Assembly (NCBI GenBank): GCA_028571305.1
Contig: JAOXNS010599754.1
Coordinates: 1-20,250 of the forward strand
Reading direction: 5' to 3'
Origin: Magicicada cassinii
Taxonomy: Eukaryota; Arthropoda; Insecta; Hemiptera; Cicadidae
DNA: 20,250 nt
Under the pieces are notes generated by a model. The model had not been told where the DNA came from and searched no databases. It saw nothing but the letters and a program-made list of their open reading frames with translations. Shown piece by piece: positions 1 to 8,995 of this stretch. Each line of letters starts with the position of its first letter. Positions within the stretch are counted from its first letter, which is position 1. The position numbers and the translations under genes were made by a program.

Positions 1-480
1 GCTAGTTCAATTAACAGGTAACAAATTGAACTGGTTCCCGACTTTTGTAATGTCTTAACAAGGGAAACGTCACAACTTTAATTAACGTGGTCAGAATGTT
101 TACAGTGACCGGACAAAAATTTTAAAATACAGTACTTTCTATACACTTACATTCATAACAGTTACATTTTACGTCGCCCACAAATAGTCTGTAGACAGAC
201 AAAATATTGAAGGACAACACTTTTGAGGTCAGTAAAGATTTTATAGATGGATAGGCCTATGCATAATTATTTACGATAAACGTAACTGTAAATATTATAA
301 ATTGAATAATTCAATTATGAATATTAAAAATAGATATTAGCCATTTAAATATTGCATATTAATCATGTATTGTTTGTGTACTGTTCTGAATAAATGTTAT
401 CAAAAATAAATATTTGGCTTTGCAATAGCCCAGTTTTGATATTCACAATCGATTTAAAATTATTGAATGTGAGGGACAAT
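1..480. other. AT-rich non-coding stretch with an edge hairpin
   Basis: No open frame or recognisable element is visible. The first bases form a hairpin: AGTTCAATT at 4-12 pairs perfectly with AATTGAACT at 24-32 around an 11-base loop, and bases 1-3 and 33-35 can add one C-G and two G-T pairs. The rest is A/T-rich sequence with short A and T runs. One exact TAGGCCTA lies at 252-259. Confidence 0.6.
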
Positions 481-539
481 TAACGAGTAACGTTAGTGTG
501 GTGGACCGTAACGTACTCCACGTTAGATGCTAGGCTTGT

Positions 540-620
540 GTTAGGAGTAACATCTTATATATACAGGGCTCCCGACACTCAGTGCTGTGCAGTAATCATT
601 TAACGTCATAGTGGCCGTAT
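540..620 (+). promoter_or_regulatory. Candidate RNA polymerase II core promoter (TATA + initiator)
   Basis: TATATATA sits at 556-563. Two initiator-like words follow: TCAGT at 579-583 (A at 581, about 25 bases after the first T of the box) and GCAGT around 589-593 (A at 591, about 35 bases after it). Arthropod TATA boxes usually lie about 30 bases before the start, so neither spacing is exact but both are close. No convincing downstream promoter element is visible. An ATG in good context follows at 658, which is why this cluster stands out from ordinary AT-rich sequence. TATATATA alone is cheap in DNA of this composition, so the call rests on the combination. Inference only: transcription would run on the plus strand with a 5' UTR of roughly 70 bases. 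Confidence 0.3.
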
Positions 621-657
621 ATTTCTATACAAGTGGCAACATACAGTATATTTCAAA

Positions 658-692
658 ATGAAAAGTAGGCTAAAATGGGCCTTTGTGTGCGT
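658..692 (+). CDS. Candidate first coding exon (start of a signal-peptide-like protein), unidentified
   Basis: The context CAAAATG at 654-660 agrees with insect start-site preference. The ATG opens M-K-S-R-L-K-W-A-F-V-C-V, a basic beginning followed by a hydrophobic run, as at the front of secreted proteins. A TAA stop comes at 694-696 unless splicing intervenes. GTGTAA at 691 or GTAAAC at 693 could be a weak splice donor, ending the exon after residue 11 or after two bases of codon 12. Short first exons with only the start of a signal peptide are common in hormone and secreted-protein genes, but no second exon could be linked to this one, and the donor is poor. It may be a chance ATG. No gene name is justified. 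Confidence 0.15.
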
Positions 693-699
693 GTAAACT

Positions 700-1312
700 G
701 GCTGTGAAAAACAAAGTTCCCACGTGAACAATTACATCTAGTTCAGTGACCAGTGTGCTCAACATCACCACACGTACACCATCATCACTGCTGTAGATGC
801 AGCCAATGTTTGAGATCAATATTTCCGAAATAATTTATTACTTGTATGTCGCGTTAAATCCGTAAAGTGATTTTGTCGCTCCATTAAGGTCAAATGTCTG
901 CGTCTTGGGTTGTCCACGTGAAGAGTACAAGCATCCACTTGACACCTATTTATTTGTTTCGTTTAATCGCCTTTTTGTCTCACTGCTGACTTCTCCGTCT
1001 TCTTTCTTTTCAGCATAATTTTTATCTTATGAACACAACAATCTATTGTTATGACCTGTACGAGGTAATTTTGCTTATCTATAAGACCGTGGCACACAGC
1101 TAGTGAGGCTACGTAAATAATCTAATTTCAGAGTTTGTTTATTCGTTTTTAAGATTAATTTCATGTTTTACATTTCTAAGTAAGCTGTTCACTTTTGATT
1201 GAGACAACTGATTTTACTAAAGACAGAATACTTGTACATTTTATTTAGACCTTATAATGTTCTTTAAATATGAGCTAATATCCAGCTTCTTTTAACACTA
1301 CGTGTAGACTTA
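700..1312. other. Non-coding stretch, no element recognised
   Basis: There is no open frame worth noting and no repeat structure. Two CACGTG E-box words lie at 721-726 and 915-920. Composition becomes more AT-rich after about 1000. Confidence 0.5.
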
Positions 1313-1440
1313 CATATTGTTTGTCCTTAGAATTATAAAATTTAGATCTGTTGCCGGTAAGTTTTAAAAAAGTATCCATATTATTTGTCCTTAGAATTAT
1401 AAAATTCAGATCTGTTACAGGTATGTTTTAAAAAAGTATC
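1313..1440. repeat. 64-bp tandem duplication, two copies
   Basis: Copy 1 is 1313-1376 and copy 2 is 1377-1440. They start CATATTGTTTGTCC and CATATTATTTGTCC and both end in AAAAAAGTATC. I count five substitutions and no gaps over 64 bases (about 92% identity), so the duplication is moderately old and head-to-tail. Each copy contains a splice-donor-like word on the plus strand: G|GTAAGT with GT at 1357 in copy 1 and CAG|GTATGT with GT at 1421 in copy 2. No open frame spans the unit. Nothing suggests a longer satellite array. Confidence 0.9.
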
Positions 1441-3120
1441 CACGTTAGTTTTGCTATTAACAGAATCAATTCAGCCACCTTAAGAATAATCAGGTGTTTC
1501 AGATAACATAATTAAGCTTTAAGAGTATACAATATATCTGGCAAATAATTTTCATATTTTTTAAATTACCCGACGATTTTTAAATGTGGACAGCTTTTTG
1601 ACGTTTCTGCACTGAAAACGAATATACGACATTAAAAGGAAGGATTAAAATAATTTTCTAAAAAAATTATCCAATCATTACTTTTGAAATTATATGATTT
1701 CTTACAAACGCCGTGACTGTCATTACTGGAACGACATTTTTATTATCAAACCAAAGAAGCAGTCAAAGGCACTTGAGTTAAAAACAAAACAGTGAATACG
1801 GTTATAGTATTTAGTATTTATTACAGAGAGAATAAAAAATTCGAAGTAATCGAGGCTTGGGGGGGGAAGGTTTCGAATATCGATTTTTTCGGATTTACGA
1901 AGATAACAGTACATAAAACAAAAGAGAATTGAATGGTGTTCAACAATAAGTTGTACGTGCGTACACTGGTACATGTAAATGGAATTTTAAGTACGTGTTT
2001 TATCGTCTGGTATCCAAAATATAAATGTTAAGCACTATTATTGTAAAACATAAAGTATACAAAGTTACTATGTAACTCAATATATTGTAGTACGTTTCTT
2101 TCGGAACTGACTTTATTACTGTATATAAAAAAAGTTTAGTACTGTATTTTTTTACAAATAAAGAAATTTAATTATTCTTGTTTTCCGTTTTTGCAGTACT
2201 CCAATACAATATCGGTAGCGTTTTTATTCTAAATAAAAATAAAATAATAGTTAATTTTGTGTTTTCATTCAAAGTCTGTTGCGAAGTTCGCATTTTTGAC
2301 GGTTCAGATTTTTAACGTTCTACTGGAAATCAGACTCTATCTGACTGGAAACACGACGTAGTGTCAATAATAGCGGATGTTAAAAGTCTAAGTGTAGAAT
2401 ACTGCAATAACGGCACTCCTTACTTAGATTACGTGCTTGCTTATACTTCGAAAAATGGAATAACGAATCAGGGTTTTTACAACAGCGCAGTAAAATGTGC
2501 AGATTTAAGAGATTAGCCTACAAACCGACTGTTAACCGTAATGCGTAATTATTGTCTACGACACACAGGTCGCGTACTATGTTATCACGTTACTGTGCAC
2601 AACGTTTATGTTAACTTGAGAATAGTACTCTAACACAATGAAAATACACATAAGACAAAACTGAAATATAAAAGGTATAAAGCAGAACAGAAAATTGTAA
2701 GTTATTTTCTATGATATGTAATACAAACTATCGCTGGTAGGCCTAATCGTTTGATCTATCGCACGCACGTGCGCAACGTAGACGATGTGTCTAACAAGTC
2801 AGCCAGTGAAATACAACGAAACGTTCCACCTGCAGTGCACACGTCATAATGTCTACATAAACAATTTAAAATACGATATTATTCAATTTAAAATCGCCTA
2901 AAAATTATGAAATAGATTGGTGGTTACATAATTATGAATTACATAACGTATAAGTATGAAAAATATAATTCGAAAATACTTTTATAAATTTTATACTTTA
3001 ATATACTTTTATTAAATACTTTTAACATACAACACGGACATAAAAAAGAAACTATAATCGTTAGAATGATGCAGACTGGAAGTTGAGAAAGAAAACAGAT
3101 TATATAATATACAACACACA
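1441..3120. other. AT-rich non-coding stretch
   Basis: No coding signal was found. An 83-codon open frame on the minus strand (1723-1974) is rich in F, Y, I and C and overlaps a run of eight G at 1859-1866. It looks like a by-product of AT-rich sequence. TAGGCCTA occurs at 2738-2745, and a palindromic GCACGTGC with an E-box lies at 2765-2772. Confidence 0.5.
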
Positions 3121-3470
3121 GGGGAGGTAAACGCCCTTCGCATCAGAGTCTAACCCTTTAGAGGGAATGATGAGAAGTGAGGAGAAAGCTTCATCGGCCT
3201 GAAGTCTCTCTTATGGACAATTTCTGACTTTTACGTCCTTCCTTACACTCACTTGAGGTTTAATGTTGTGGTGGATTGTTCTCTCCGTCGGTTTTCTTCG
3301 CCACTTACATTTCCCGACAGCGAGAGTTTAGGATTAGCGTTTAAAGGTAGACAAGTGTGTTTGTACAATACATTTTATAAATTTTCACCCAAACTTGGAC
3401 ACTATTCGTCATTTCTATGAATAAATTTACTAATATATAGATATAAAATATGTAATATATGTTTTTGTGT
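3121..3470. other. GC-richer patch with a short minus-strand open frame, unidentified
   Basis: From about 3121 to 3340 the composition is more balanced than on either side. On the minus strand a stop-free stretch of 41 codons runs from 3374 down to 3252 and ends with a TGA at 3249-3251. It is rich in N, S, T, L and R rather than the F/Y/I/K of random AT-rich frames, and it contains donor-like words (GTAAGT, GTGAGT). It lies directly before the LINE relic, so it may be part of an older repeat that received or accompanied that insertion. No family was recognised and no start or splice acceptor could be defended. Confidence 0.25.
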
Positions 3471-3476
3471 TTAGGC

Positions 3477-4020
3477 CTACACTTAGGGAGTAAGCAAAGA
3501 AGATGGAAGAGGAGAAACGAAATGGAGATTAATATAATAATTACCTTGGCTAAAGAATCCGTTAATAAGAAAATGCCCCATTCTGCAGCAACATAGATCT
3601 GATTATCAGAAAGACACTGGAGAAGTGCCACACGTGGAGGATTCTGTTATACGGATGTGAAACGTGAACTACGTGGGAGAGAGCAAGATAGGATTGAGGC
3701 TTTTGAGGTGTTGGTATAGAGTAATGGAGACAATAAAATGGTTGATAGAGGGAATAATGACGACGTTCTGAACAGAATAAATGAAAACAGAACACTTTTA
3801 GACATGATCCTGAAAATGAAGGTAAATTGGCTAGACATATTATAAGAGAGAAATGAATATTAACGACTGTTCCTGAGGACACTGTAAAAGGCAAAGACGA
3901 AGAGATTAACAAGAATAGAGGATGTTAAGAGAGGAGGGTGAAAGCGAACTATAGGACAGGCATGAGACAGGAGTAGTAAAGTGCAGGGCCTGCCAATCGG
4001 CATATAATGATGATGGTGAC
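3477..4020 (+). mobile_element. Decayed LINE (non-LTR retrotransposon) fragment: C-terminal part of the reverse transcriptase ORF plus 3' tail
   Basis: Pieces of the familiar end of insect non-LTR polymerase ORFs appear in order on the plus strand. LGS is near 3483, and LAKESVNKK near 3552 corresponds to the R-I-x-L-A-K-E-A-F-N-K-K stretch. R-K-T-L-E-K-C then leads into ILLYGCET at 3641-3664. After a frame change comes RIEAFE at 3690-3707, then DDVLNRINENRTLLDMILK around 3759-3815, KVNWL just after, and a basic K-G-K-R-R-R-G-like region near 3885-3910. The tail reads GCAGGGCCTGCC then ATGATGATGG, a short trinucleotide tail typical of these elements. It is 5'-truncated (no endonuclease or YADD core seen) and broken: stops at 3597 and 3600, a TGA at 3665 where W is expected after CET, a frame change between about 3665 and 3690, and further stops at 3714 and 3834. 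An RTE-like clade is likely but the clade is uncertain. It is inactive. Confidence 0.85.
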
Positions 4021-4044
4021 GTCTATGCGAATTCAATTACATTG

Positions 4045-4185
4045 CTAGCGTTTCTCATCGTAACTTCGTTTCTCCAGCCTTATTCCATCATCGTACATGT
4101 CCAGCCTTATTCCATCGGCGGCTCTCATCATTTTCTTAACTGCATCTTGCGACGAAAGTTTCGGTACTCTTTTCTTTTTGTTTTA
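4045..4185 (-). other. Short minus-strand open frame with an in-frame 27-bp duplication, possible repeat remnant
   Basis: Between a TAA (4183-4185) and a TAG (4045-4047) the minus strand has 45 stop-free codons. The encoded peptide is charged and contains DGIRLDMYD followed at once by DGIRLEKRSYD. The repeat comes from a direct DNA duplication of CCAGCCTTATTCCATC at 4074-4089 and 4101-4116, period 27, a multiple of three. It starts about 25 bases after the LINE tail. It may be a remnant of another retroposon lying in the opposite orientation or part of unique DNA. The opposite strand is also open for 75 codons (4042-4269), so the coding strand cannot be decided and real coding use is doubtful. 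Confidence 0.2.
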
Positions 4186-4269
4186 TTTTGTCGGCTGCCA
4201 TTCCCATTAGATATTCCTTTTATGCGTCCACATCAATTCCACTCCGTTACCTCCATCATTACGCATTAG

Positions 4270-5257
4270 GTACATCAATACCAACCTTTATTATTGCTCA
4301 AACTACTTTATTTCTTTTATTTTGTTGTTCAAGTGTAGTGATACTTAACGCTATGGTCTTGTAAGTGCATCTTATAATTTGTGTTGTTATACTCTGACAA
4401 CAACGGAGTCGGAGAATTTCTTCGTTATTTTCTCACTTGATCGAGATACAAGATCCTAATTTAAAACATGACATAGTTTAACAACGGGTTTACTTTCCAT
4501 TTCGAGGTCACTACGACCATGTATTCATTTTTCAAAATTATATACCCATCGTTTGAAATATTTTGCTTACGAAGTATATAGCATGTGTCGTCTTCATCCT
4601 AGCAGAAAGGACATTTTAATGTTATAGTTACTGAAGCAGTGCTATCACCTGATTGCTAAATTCGATTTAACTTCCTAAAATGGTATGATAAACAGTTAGT
4701 ACAGGAAATATACTAAGGTAAAAGTTACAAGCGATGAAGAGTAAGATTTTATGATAGGTGCGAGATACACGTATTTACGAGGTTCAGTAATACTTCGTGT
4801 TCGAAGAGAGCGTTTAAAAATCAAATAGACGGCTGTGAATTGCAAGGTGTGGAGAGAAAGCAGGTAGTAACGATCAGAAAGTGACGTGTGGTCCGCCATA
4901 CTGTAGTCTCATCAGTCTGTACCTACACATGGCCGTATTTTTTTCTGCATTACGTAAACAAACCAAAGGTTTTATTAATAATTTCGATTGCGGTATTAAT
5001 TATTCCATGACAATGAATTTATAAAGTTTCCTATAGTATGAACTTCTAATCCACCATTAAATCGTTACCGTTGGCCTATTATACTTAATAAGGCTAAAAC
5101 TATGTTTCATACACGCTGGCACCGATAAAATGTTATACACAAATGTAAGAGTCCTTATGATGCACATATTTCTGTGAAGTGGGCGTCAGAAAGTACAATT
5201 TTTTACATTTACATCTGAGATAAATTATTTTTGTGATAAACATATGTATGTACAATC
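4270..5257. other. Non-coding stretch, no element recognised
   Basis: Only short open frames occur (such as 67 codons on the minus strand at 4696-4899), with no domain-like composition. No repeat, RNA gene or promoter cluster was found. Confidence 0.45.
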
Positions 5258-5289
5258 TGTGCATACGCGCGCGCGCGCGTGTGTGTGTG
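5258..5289. repeat. Alternating purine-pyrimidine tract, (CG)7(TG)5 core; Z-DNA-prone
   Basis: Bases 5266-5279 are seven CG units and 5280-5289 five TG units. Strict pyrimidine-purine alternation runs unbroken from 5258 to 5289 (32 bases). A second alternating run lies just upstream at 5240-5254. Uninterrupted CG repeats are the sequence class most able to flip to left-handed DNA under torsional stress. Several short open frames read through the tract only because the repeat contains no stops. Confidence 0.9.
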
Positions 5290-5544
5290 AAGATGTCCCC
5301 GTTTGTGATCTTCAGCACTACAAGTGGCGACTTCATATGAAATTAAAAATAAAACTATTTTTTAAATCACATTTGCTTAACCTAATGCAATCGGATTATC
5401 GACAAACTTGTGTCATAATTAGAGCACATTGATGTGAAATGAACTGATTATACTATGCATACAGTTTATTCTTTATTAAATATTATAAAAACTCTTAAGT
5501 TCATGAAAATCATTATCTCATTAATAATTATTTAATTTAGTTTT

Positions 5545-5820
5545 TGTAAAATTATTTTTTCTCCAGAATGTGACGTTAACATTTAGTGTGGTAGGTGGCG
5601 CGGAGTAGTGGCCAGCTTTGTCCGCACTGCTGCGTGACTGCTATTTCCTGTTTCTGTTCTGCAATACGGTCTACCCTAAACACGAACCGTACTCTGGAAT
5701 TTTATGTAAATTGCCGGCCACTGCCATAAGTACGGCGATAAAGAGCTTCATGTATACCTACAAATTTCTGCGCAGCAAATCTACACTTTTAAACATTAAT
5801 ACTTTGTACTTCTTATGACC
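5545..5820 (+). other. GC-richer island with a 66-codon open frame, unidentified
   Basis: A good splice-acceptor-like run (a T-rich tract ending in TTCTCCAG at 5560-5567) precedes sequence of balanced composition. An open frame begins with a non-ATG codon at 5618 and runs to a TGA at 5816-5818. Its peptide starts with a hydrophobic stretch (YFLFLF) and later has a K/S/T-rich end. The frame is not the one entered directly from the acceptor, where a stop (TAG at 5607-5609) comes early. I could not build a consistent exon and recognise no family. Confidence 0.12.
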
Positions 5821-7100
5821 TGAGAGTTCAAAAGACTATAATAAAAAGATCACTCAAACTGCAATGTAACAATCACTCAACTAAAAAACTGTAAAGCGGT
5901 TGTAATTTTATTAAGTTAAGAAAAGGTACTGCTGGATGGTGAATTGTATTGTGTTGACTCAGCCAACAGCATCGACGAGGCTACTCATGAATTTATGATT
6001 GGATGAGGTCAACTAATCCAATACTCGTAGAATTACCATTTAGGCAAACATATTCGTACATAAAATGTCAAAAATAGTATAAGTATCATCCTATTTATCT
6101 ACACTGAAATACGTTCATTAGGTTTGGTGTTGTATGTTCGCCGGCGCATGTCAGCTGATACTTTGGTCAATATTCCTCAATTCATTTTTTAATAATAACT
6201 ATTTACTCGTGAGGCACTCGTATCTACTTAAATAGTAACGAGTTGTTTATAAACTCGCTGCAAGGATCTTATAGCGAATTTTAATTATAATTATAGTAAA
6301 CACTGACTTATTCCTATTACATTATGAATTACTTGGTATCTTAAATCCATCGAAAAACGACAACAACATAAAACGCACGCCTTTCAGTTTTTACTAGTCA
6401 TCATTAAGAAAACAATGTATGTTGAATTTGTTAAATAGATCATGCAGAGTCGAAATAGTTAAACACACGTTTTGAATATTAAAATGTGAAGTGATATTAA
6501 AACAATGACAAAGTTTTTCACAAGCTCCGAGGAGGCGTGTAAATATTCTTTAATTTTGGTAAATCACTTTGTTAAGGTTTAATTCAGTGGGACTTCACTT
6601 TGGAATTTATAGTTCCATTTACGATTCAAAATTCCTGTTCTAGAAAACAGAGTAAACTGTAACGTTGAATTACAGTGCAAATGATGGACACGGTACAGCA
6701 CAATACCGCTGTATGACTGACTGTGGGTCTTAAGTACATGGACTCTCGATGGCAATTTGCTCACATTTAGTTTAACTGTCTACGTAAGACTTTGAAATCC
6801 ACTTCATCCATTCGTTTTTTTTTAATCTTACAGGTAATTATTATCATTCAAAATTACGTTAACATTTTTATGATAATACGGCCAAAGAATACTATCGTTG
6901 TTTTATACCAGCAGCTCAAAACTACTTGTTAATTGTTTTTAATAATGTTTTTTTCAATCGAGGTAGGTCAAAGTAGTACATGCAGAGAGTTTATTTGTCA
7001 CATGTAGAACGGATATGACAATTCGAAAGCTTCAAAATAATTAGAGAAAAGTATTTTGCTGACCGTGGTATAGGTATTAGGCTACAGTACTTAGTTATAC
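5821..7100. other. AT-rich non-coding stretch
   Basis: No coding or RNA gene signal was found. A 7-bp stem with an 11-base loop (ATTGGAT at 5998-6004, ATCCAAT at 6016-6022) is the only local fold noted. TAGGCTA lies at 7078-7084. Confidence 0.5.
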
Positions 7101-7112
7101 CAACACTGGCGT

Positions 7113-7138
7113 CACACGTGTTGGCATCTACACGTGTG
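7113..7138. promoter_or_regulatory. Inverted pair of CACGTG E-boxes
   Basis: CACACGTGT at 7113-7121 and ACACGTGTG at 7130-7138 are exact reverse complements separated by eight bases. Each contains a canonical CACGTG (7115-7120 and 7131-7136), 16 bases start to start. CACGTG is bound by bHLH factors, including CLOCK/CYCLE and MYC/MAX families (established knowledge), and paired sites at fixed spacing occur in clock-controlled enhancers. No promoter or transcript start can be placed next to it, so function is inference. Confidence 0.3.
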
Positions 7139-7139
7139 T

Positions 7140-8402
7140 TGTCACGAACTTTGATCTACAACAGACGATATACGATGTGCTTACTCACGTTACAGATACC
7201 ACATTACATGCTACAGTATGTGGTTCACTGAAAACAGTCGTTGAAAATTTCTGTTTCTGGTTGATGGTCGCATGTCGATTGTCCGTTCTACCCATGTAAT
7301 TTTAGTAACAGTAATGCCAGTCTGAAGTAAATTCAACATTTCTTTGAACACTTTGTTAGTAGGTTTCATAAAAAATGTAAATCTTATGAGTTGCGAAATA
7401 ATAAGCATGCTAATTTATTGCTTACATGTATTGTTCCAGTCGTATCGAGCATAAGTTATGCGTGAAAGAGTATATTTCATTGTTCATAAGACTGGGTGTG
7501 TTGACGTTTGGTTAGCGCAAATAATGAATACATAATTTGTTTTACAGACAGGATGAAGGTTGCAGCCTCAACGTATCCGCCAGTTGCATGAAAGGAACAA
7601 ATGTTGCTGGCTGAGTGGGCACATGTTATTACAGTAATTCATATTTAGAAATCTTTTACTAACTCTAGTAAAGTCTGTGGAAATAAATTTTCTTTTGCAT
7701 TGTCCAAAACGGATAAGTCTGCATTAATAAAATTAACACGAAAACGCAAAATTTCAGTTTTCACTGTCACAGAGTCTCTAAATTTGCCAAAAGTTTCACT
7801 TTATACTGTGCAGGAGATGGTTTAACTCGCTGTCTCGTAAGACCACGGATTTCAAGCGAATAAACAGTAGCCTGAGACTTTAGTGATCGCACTCACACAA
7901 TATCTGGGTTGTCATTCACTCATTATTCTGCTTTCTGTCTTAAATCACAAAAATTCGTATTCTTTCCAGTCGAAACGCACCATTACTTCATGTGCAGAGA
8001 TCTGTCTTTATCTTCAAAGTAGAATTTTCGTCTAAACTTGTAAATTATTATTATACAATAACACGTCTTCTTTTTTATTTTATTCTAAAACGTTTTCGTT
8101 ATCGTTTACGATATTTGACGCATATCTTCTGATACATCTAAGTCGGATGTACATTATGTTGAAGTCATATGAAATCTACCGAACTGAAAATCTAAAATTT
8201 GAATATTTTTTTAGTCTTTTCTGTCAGAAAGGTTTTTCAACGAAAAAACGAAAATAATTTTATATCACTTACTTAAAGAATTTTAAATATGCGTTGTTTT
8301 TAGTTTAAAAAATTATGATGTTTATAATTTAATATCGTTTTTGTACACTTTATTTTACAAAAATATTAATAAACAAACATGAAGCTTGGATAGTTGTGCA
8401 GC
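7140..8402. other. Non-coding stretch, no element recognised
   Basis: A 65-codon minus-strand frame (7211-7408) and several shorter frames show no domain-like pattern. A splice-acceptor-like TTGTTTTACAG near 7550 is followed by 21 stop-free codons, too little to call an exon. After 8000 the sequence is very AT-rich. Confidence 0.45.
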
Positions 8403-8995
8403 AGCAGTATCACATAAACTCTCTGAAATAATGGAATTCTGACACTATTCCCTTCGTTCGGCTTCATCCCTCCGAACATCAGATGAGCTGACTGTCTATC
8501 TGAGTCTGAGTAGTTAGTTAATGAATCGACGTGTTGGTTGTATGTAGGCCTTACACAATATTCTGATTAGTTGTCGCCGAAACCTGCTGTCATTCCTAAT
8601 AGTTCGTTCCACGCTCTTTTATACATGTCCCTTATTAGCACAGAGCTTGATAAGTTAGCGCGACCACTTTTCGTTTTGACCAGTTGAAGAATGTAATCAG
8701 TTCCGCTTTCCAAATTGAAAGGATGCAACGACTGTTTTAATTTAGAATTAGATCTCTGAATCGTCAATAATAAGTGAAGTAAGGTATTAATAGTTTTCGA
8801 GCACATGAAAAGTTGTAGGTTACAATAATAAAAGCTAATTTCTGTTATTCATCTGATACAGGATGTGTAGGCTAATGATTCATTAACTACATTAATCAGA
8901 TAGCCAGCTCATCGGATGTTCGGAGGGATGAAGCCGAACCAAGGGACTACTGTCAGAGTTTCATTGTTTCACAGAGTTTGAGTGACATTACTGCT
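8403..8995. repeat. Foldback-type unit: long imperfect inverted repeat around a 283-bp centre
   Basis: The left arm (8403-8567) and right arm (8851-8995) are reverse complements with substitutions and small gaps. The best core is TTCGGCTTCATCCCTCCGAA at 8457-8476, matched exactly by 8917-8936 on the other strand. Around it, 8416-8527 pairs with 8877-8979 at roughly 80% identity by eye. Outer and inner extensions are weaker, including AGCAGTA at 8403-8409 against TACTGCT at 8989-8995. The core itself folds (GTTCGG with CCGAAC). The centre 8568-8850 carries one minus-strand open frame. No clear target-site duplication was seen. It may be a foldback or MITE-like element with long terminal inverted repeats, or two copies of one short repeat in opposite orientation. 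Confidence 0.8.
8567..8806 (-). CDS. Open frame inside the inverted-repeat centre, unidentified 79-residue product
   Basis: It starts at ATG 8804-8806 and stops at TAA 8567-8569, filling most of the space between the arms. The peptide begins with a weakly hydrophobic segment (INTLLHLLL) followed by a mixed, protein-like body: LESGTDYILQLVKTKSGR near the middle and RDMYKRAWNELLGM near the end. Composition is balanced, unlike the F/Y/I/N-rich frames elsewhere in the window. Inside the frame, a pyrimidine-rich run ending GATTCAG at about 8758 could be a splice acceptor and CAG|GTTTCG near the end a weak donor. It could thus be an internal exon ending near T-A rather than a stand-alone ORF. I recognise no family and see no promoter. 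Chance is possible at this length. Confidence 0.2.
   Translation of the reverse strand: MCSKTINTLLHLLLTIQRSNSKLKQSLHPFNLESGTDYILQLVKTKSGRANLSSSVLIRDMYKRAWNELLGMTAGFGDN

Noticed and set aside
1723-1974. 83-codon minus-strand frame as a membrane protein
   Set aside because: The F/Y/I/C-rich composition follows from AT-rich DNA, it reads through a G-run, and it lacks ordered membrane segments or a start context.
3562-3912. 116-codon minus-strand frame as a gene
   Set aside because: It is the antisense shadow of the purine-rich LINE relic on the plus strand.
5133-5432. Open frames on both strands across the CG/TG tract
   Set aside because: They exist because the dinucleotide repeat has no stops; composition outside it is not coding-like.
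5954-5960. TGACTCA AP-1 site
   Set aside because: A 7-base word expected by chance at this length, with no supporting context.
7551-7620. Acceptor-like TTTTACAG followed by 21 stop-free codons as a terminal exon
   Set aside because: Too short to stand out from chance, and no donor or upstream exon pairs with it.
8567-8620. KR-AWNELLGMTAGFG resembles a dibasic-cleaved neuropeptide (AW start as in allatostatin-B types, G as amidation donor)
   Set aside because: There is no second W at the allatostatin-B spacing, the glycine is followed by D-N and a stop rather than a basic site, there is only one copy, and no convincing signal peptide is attached.
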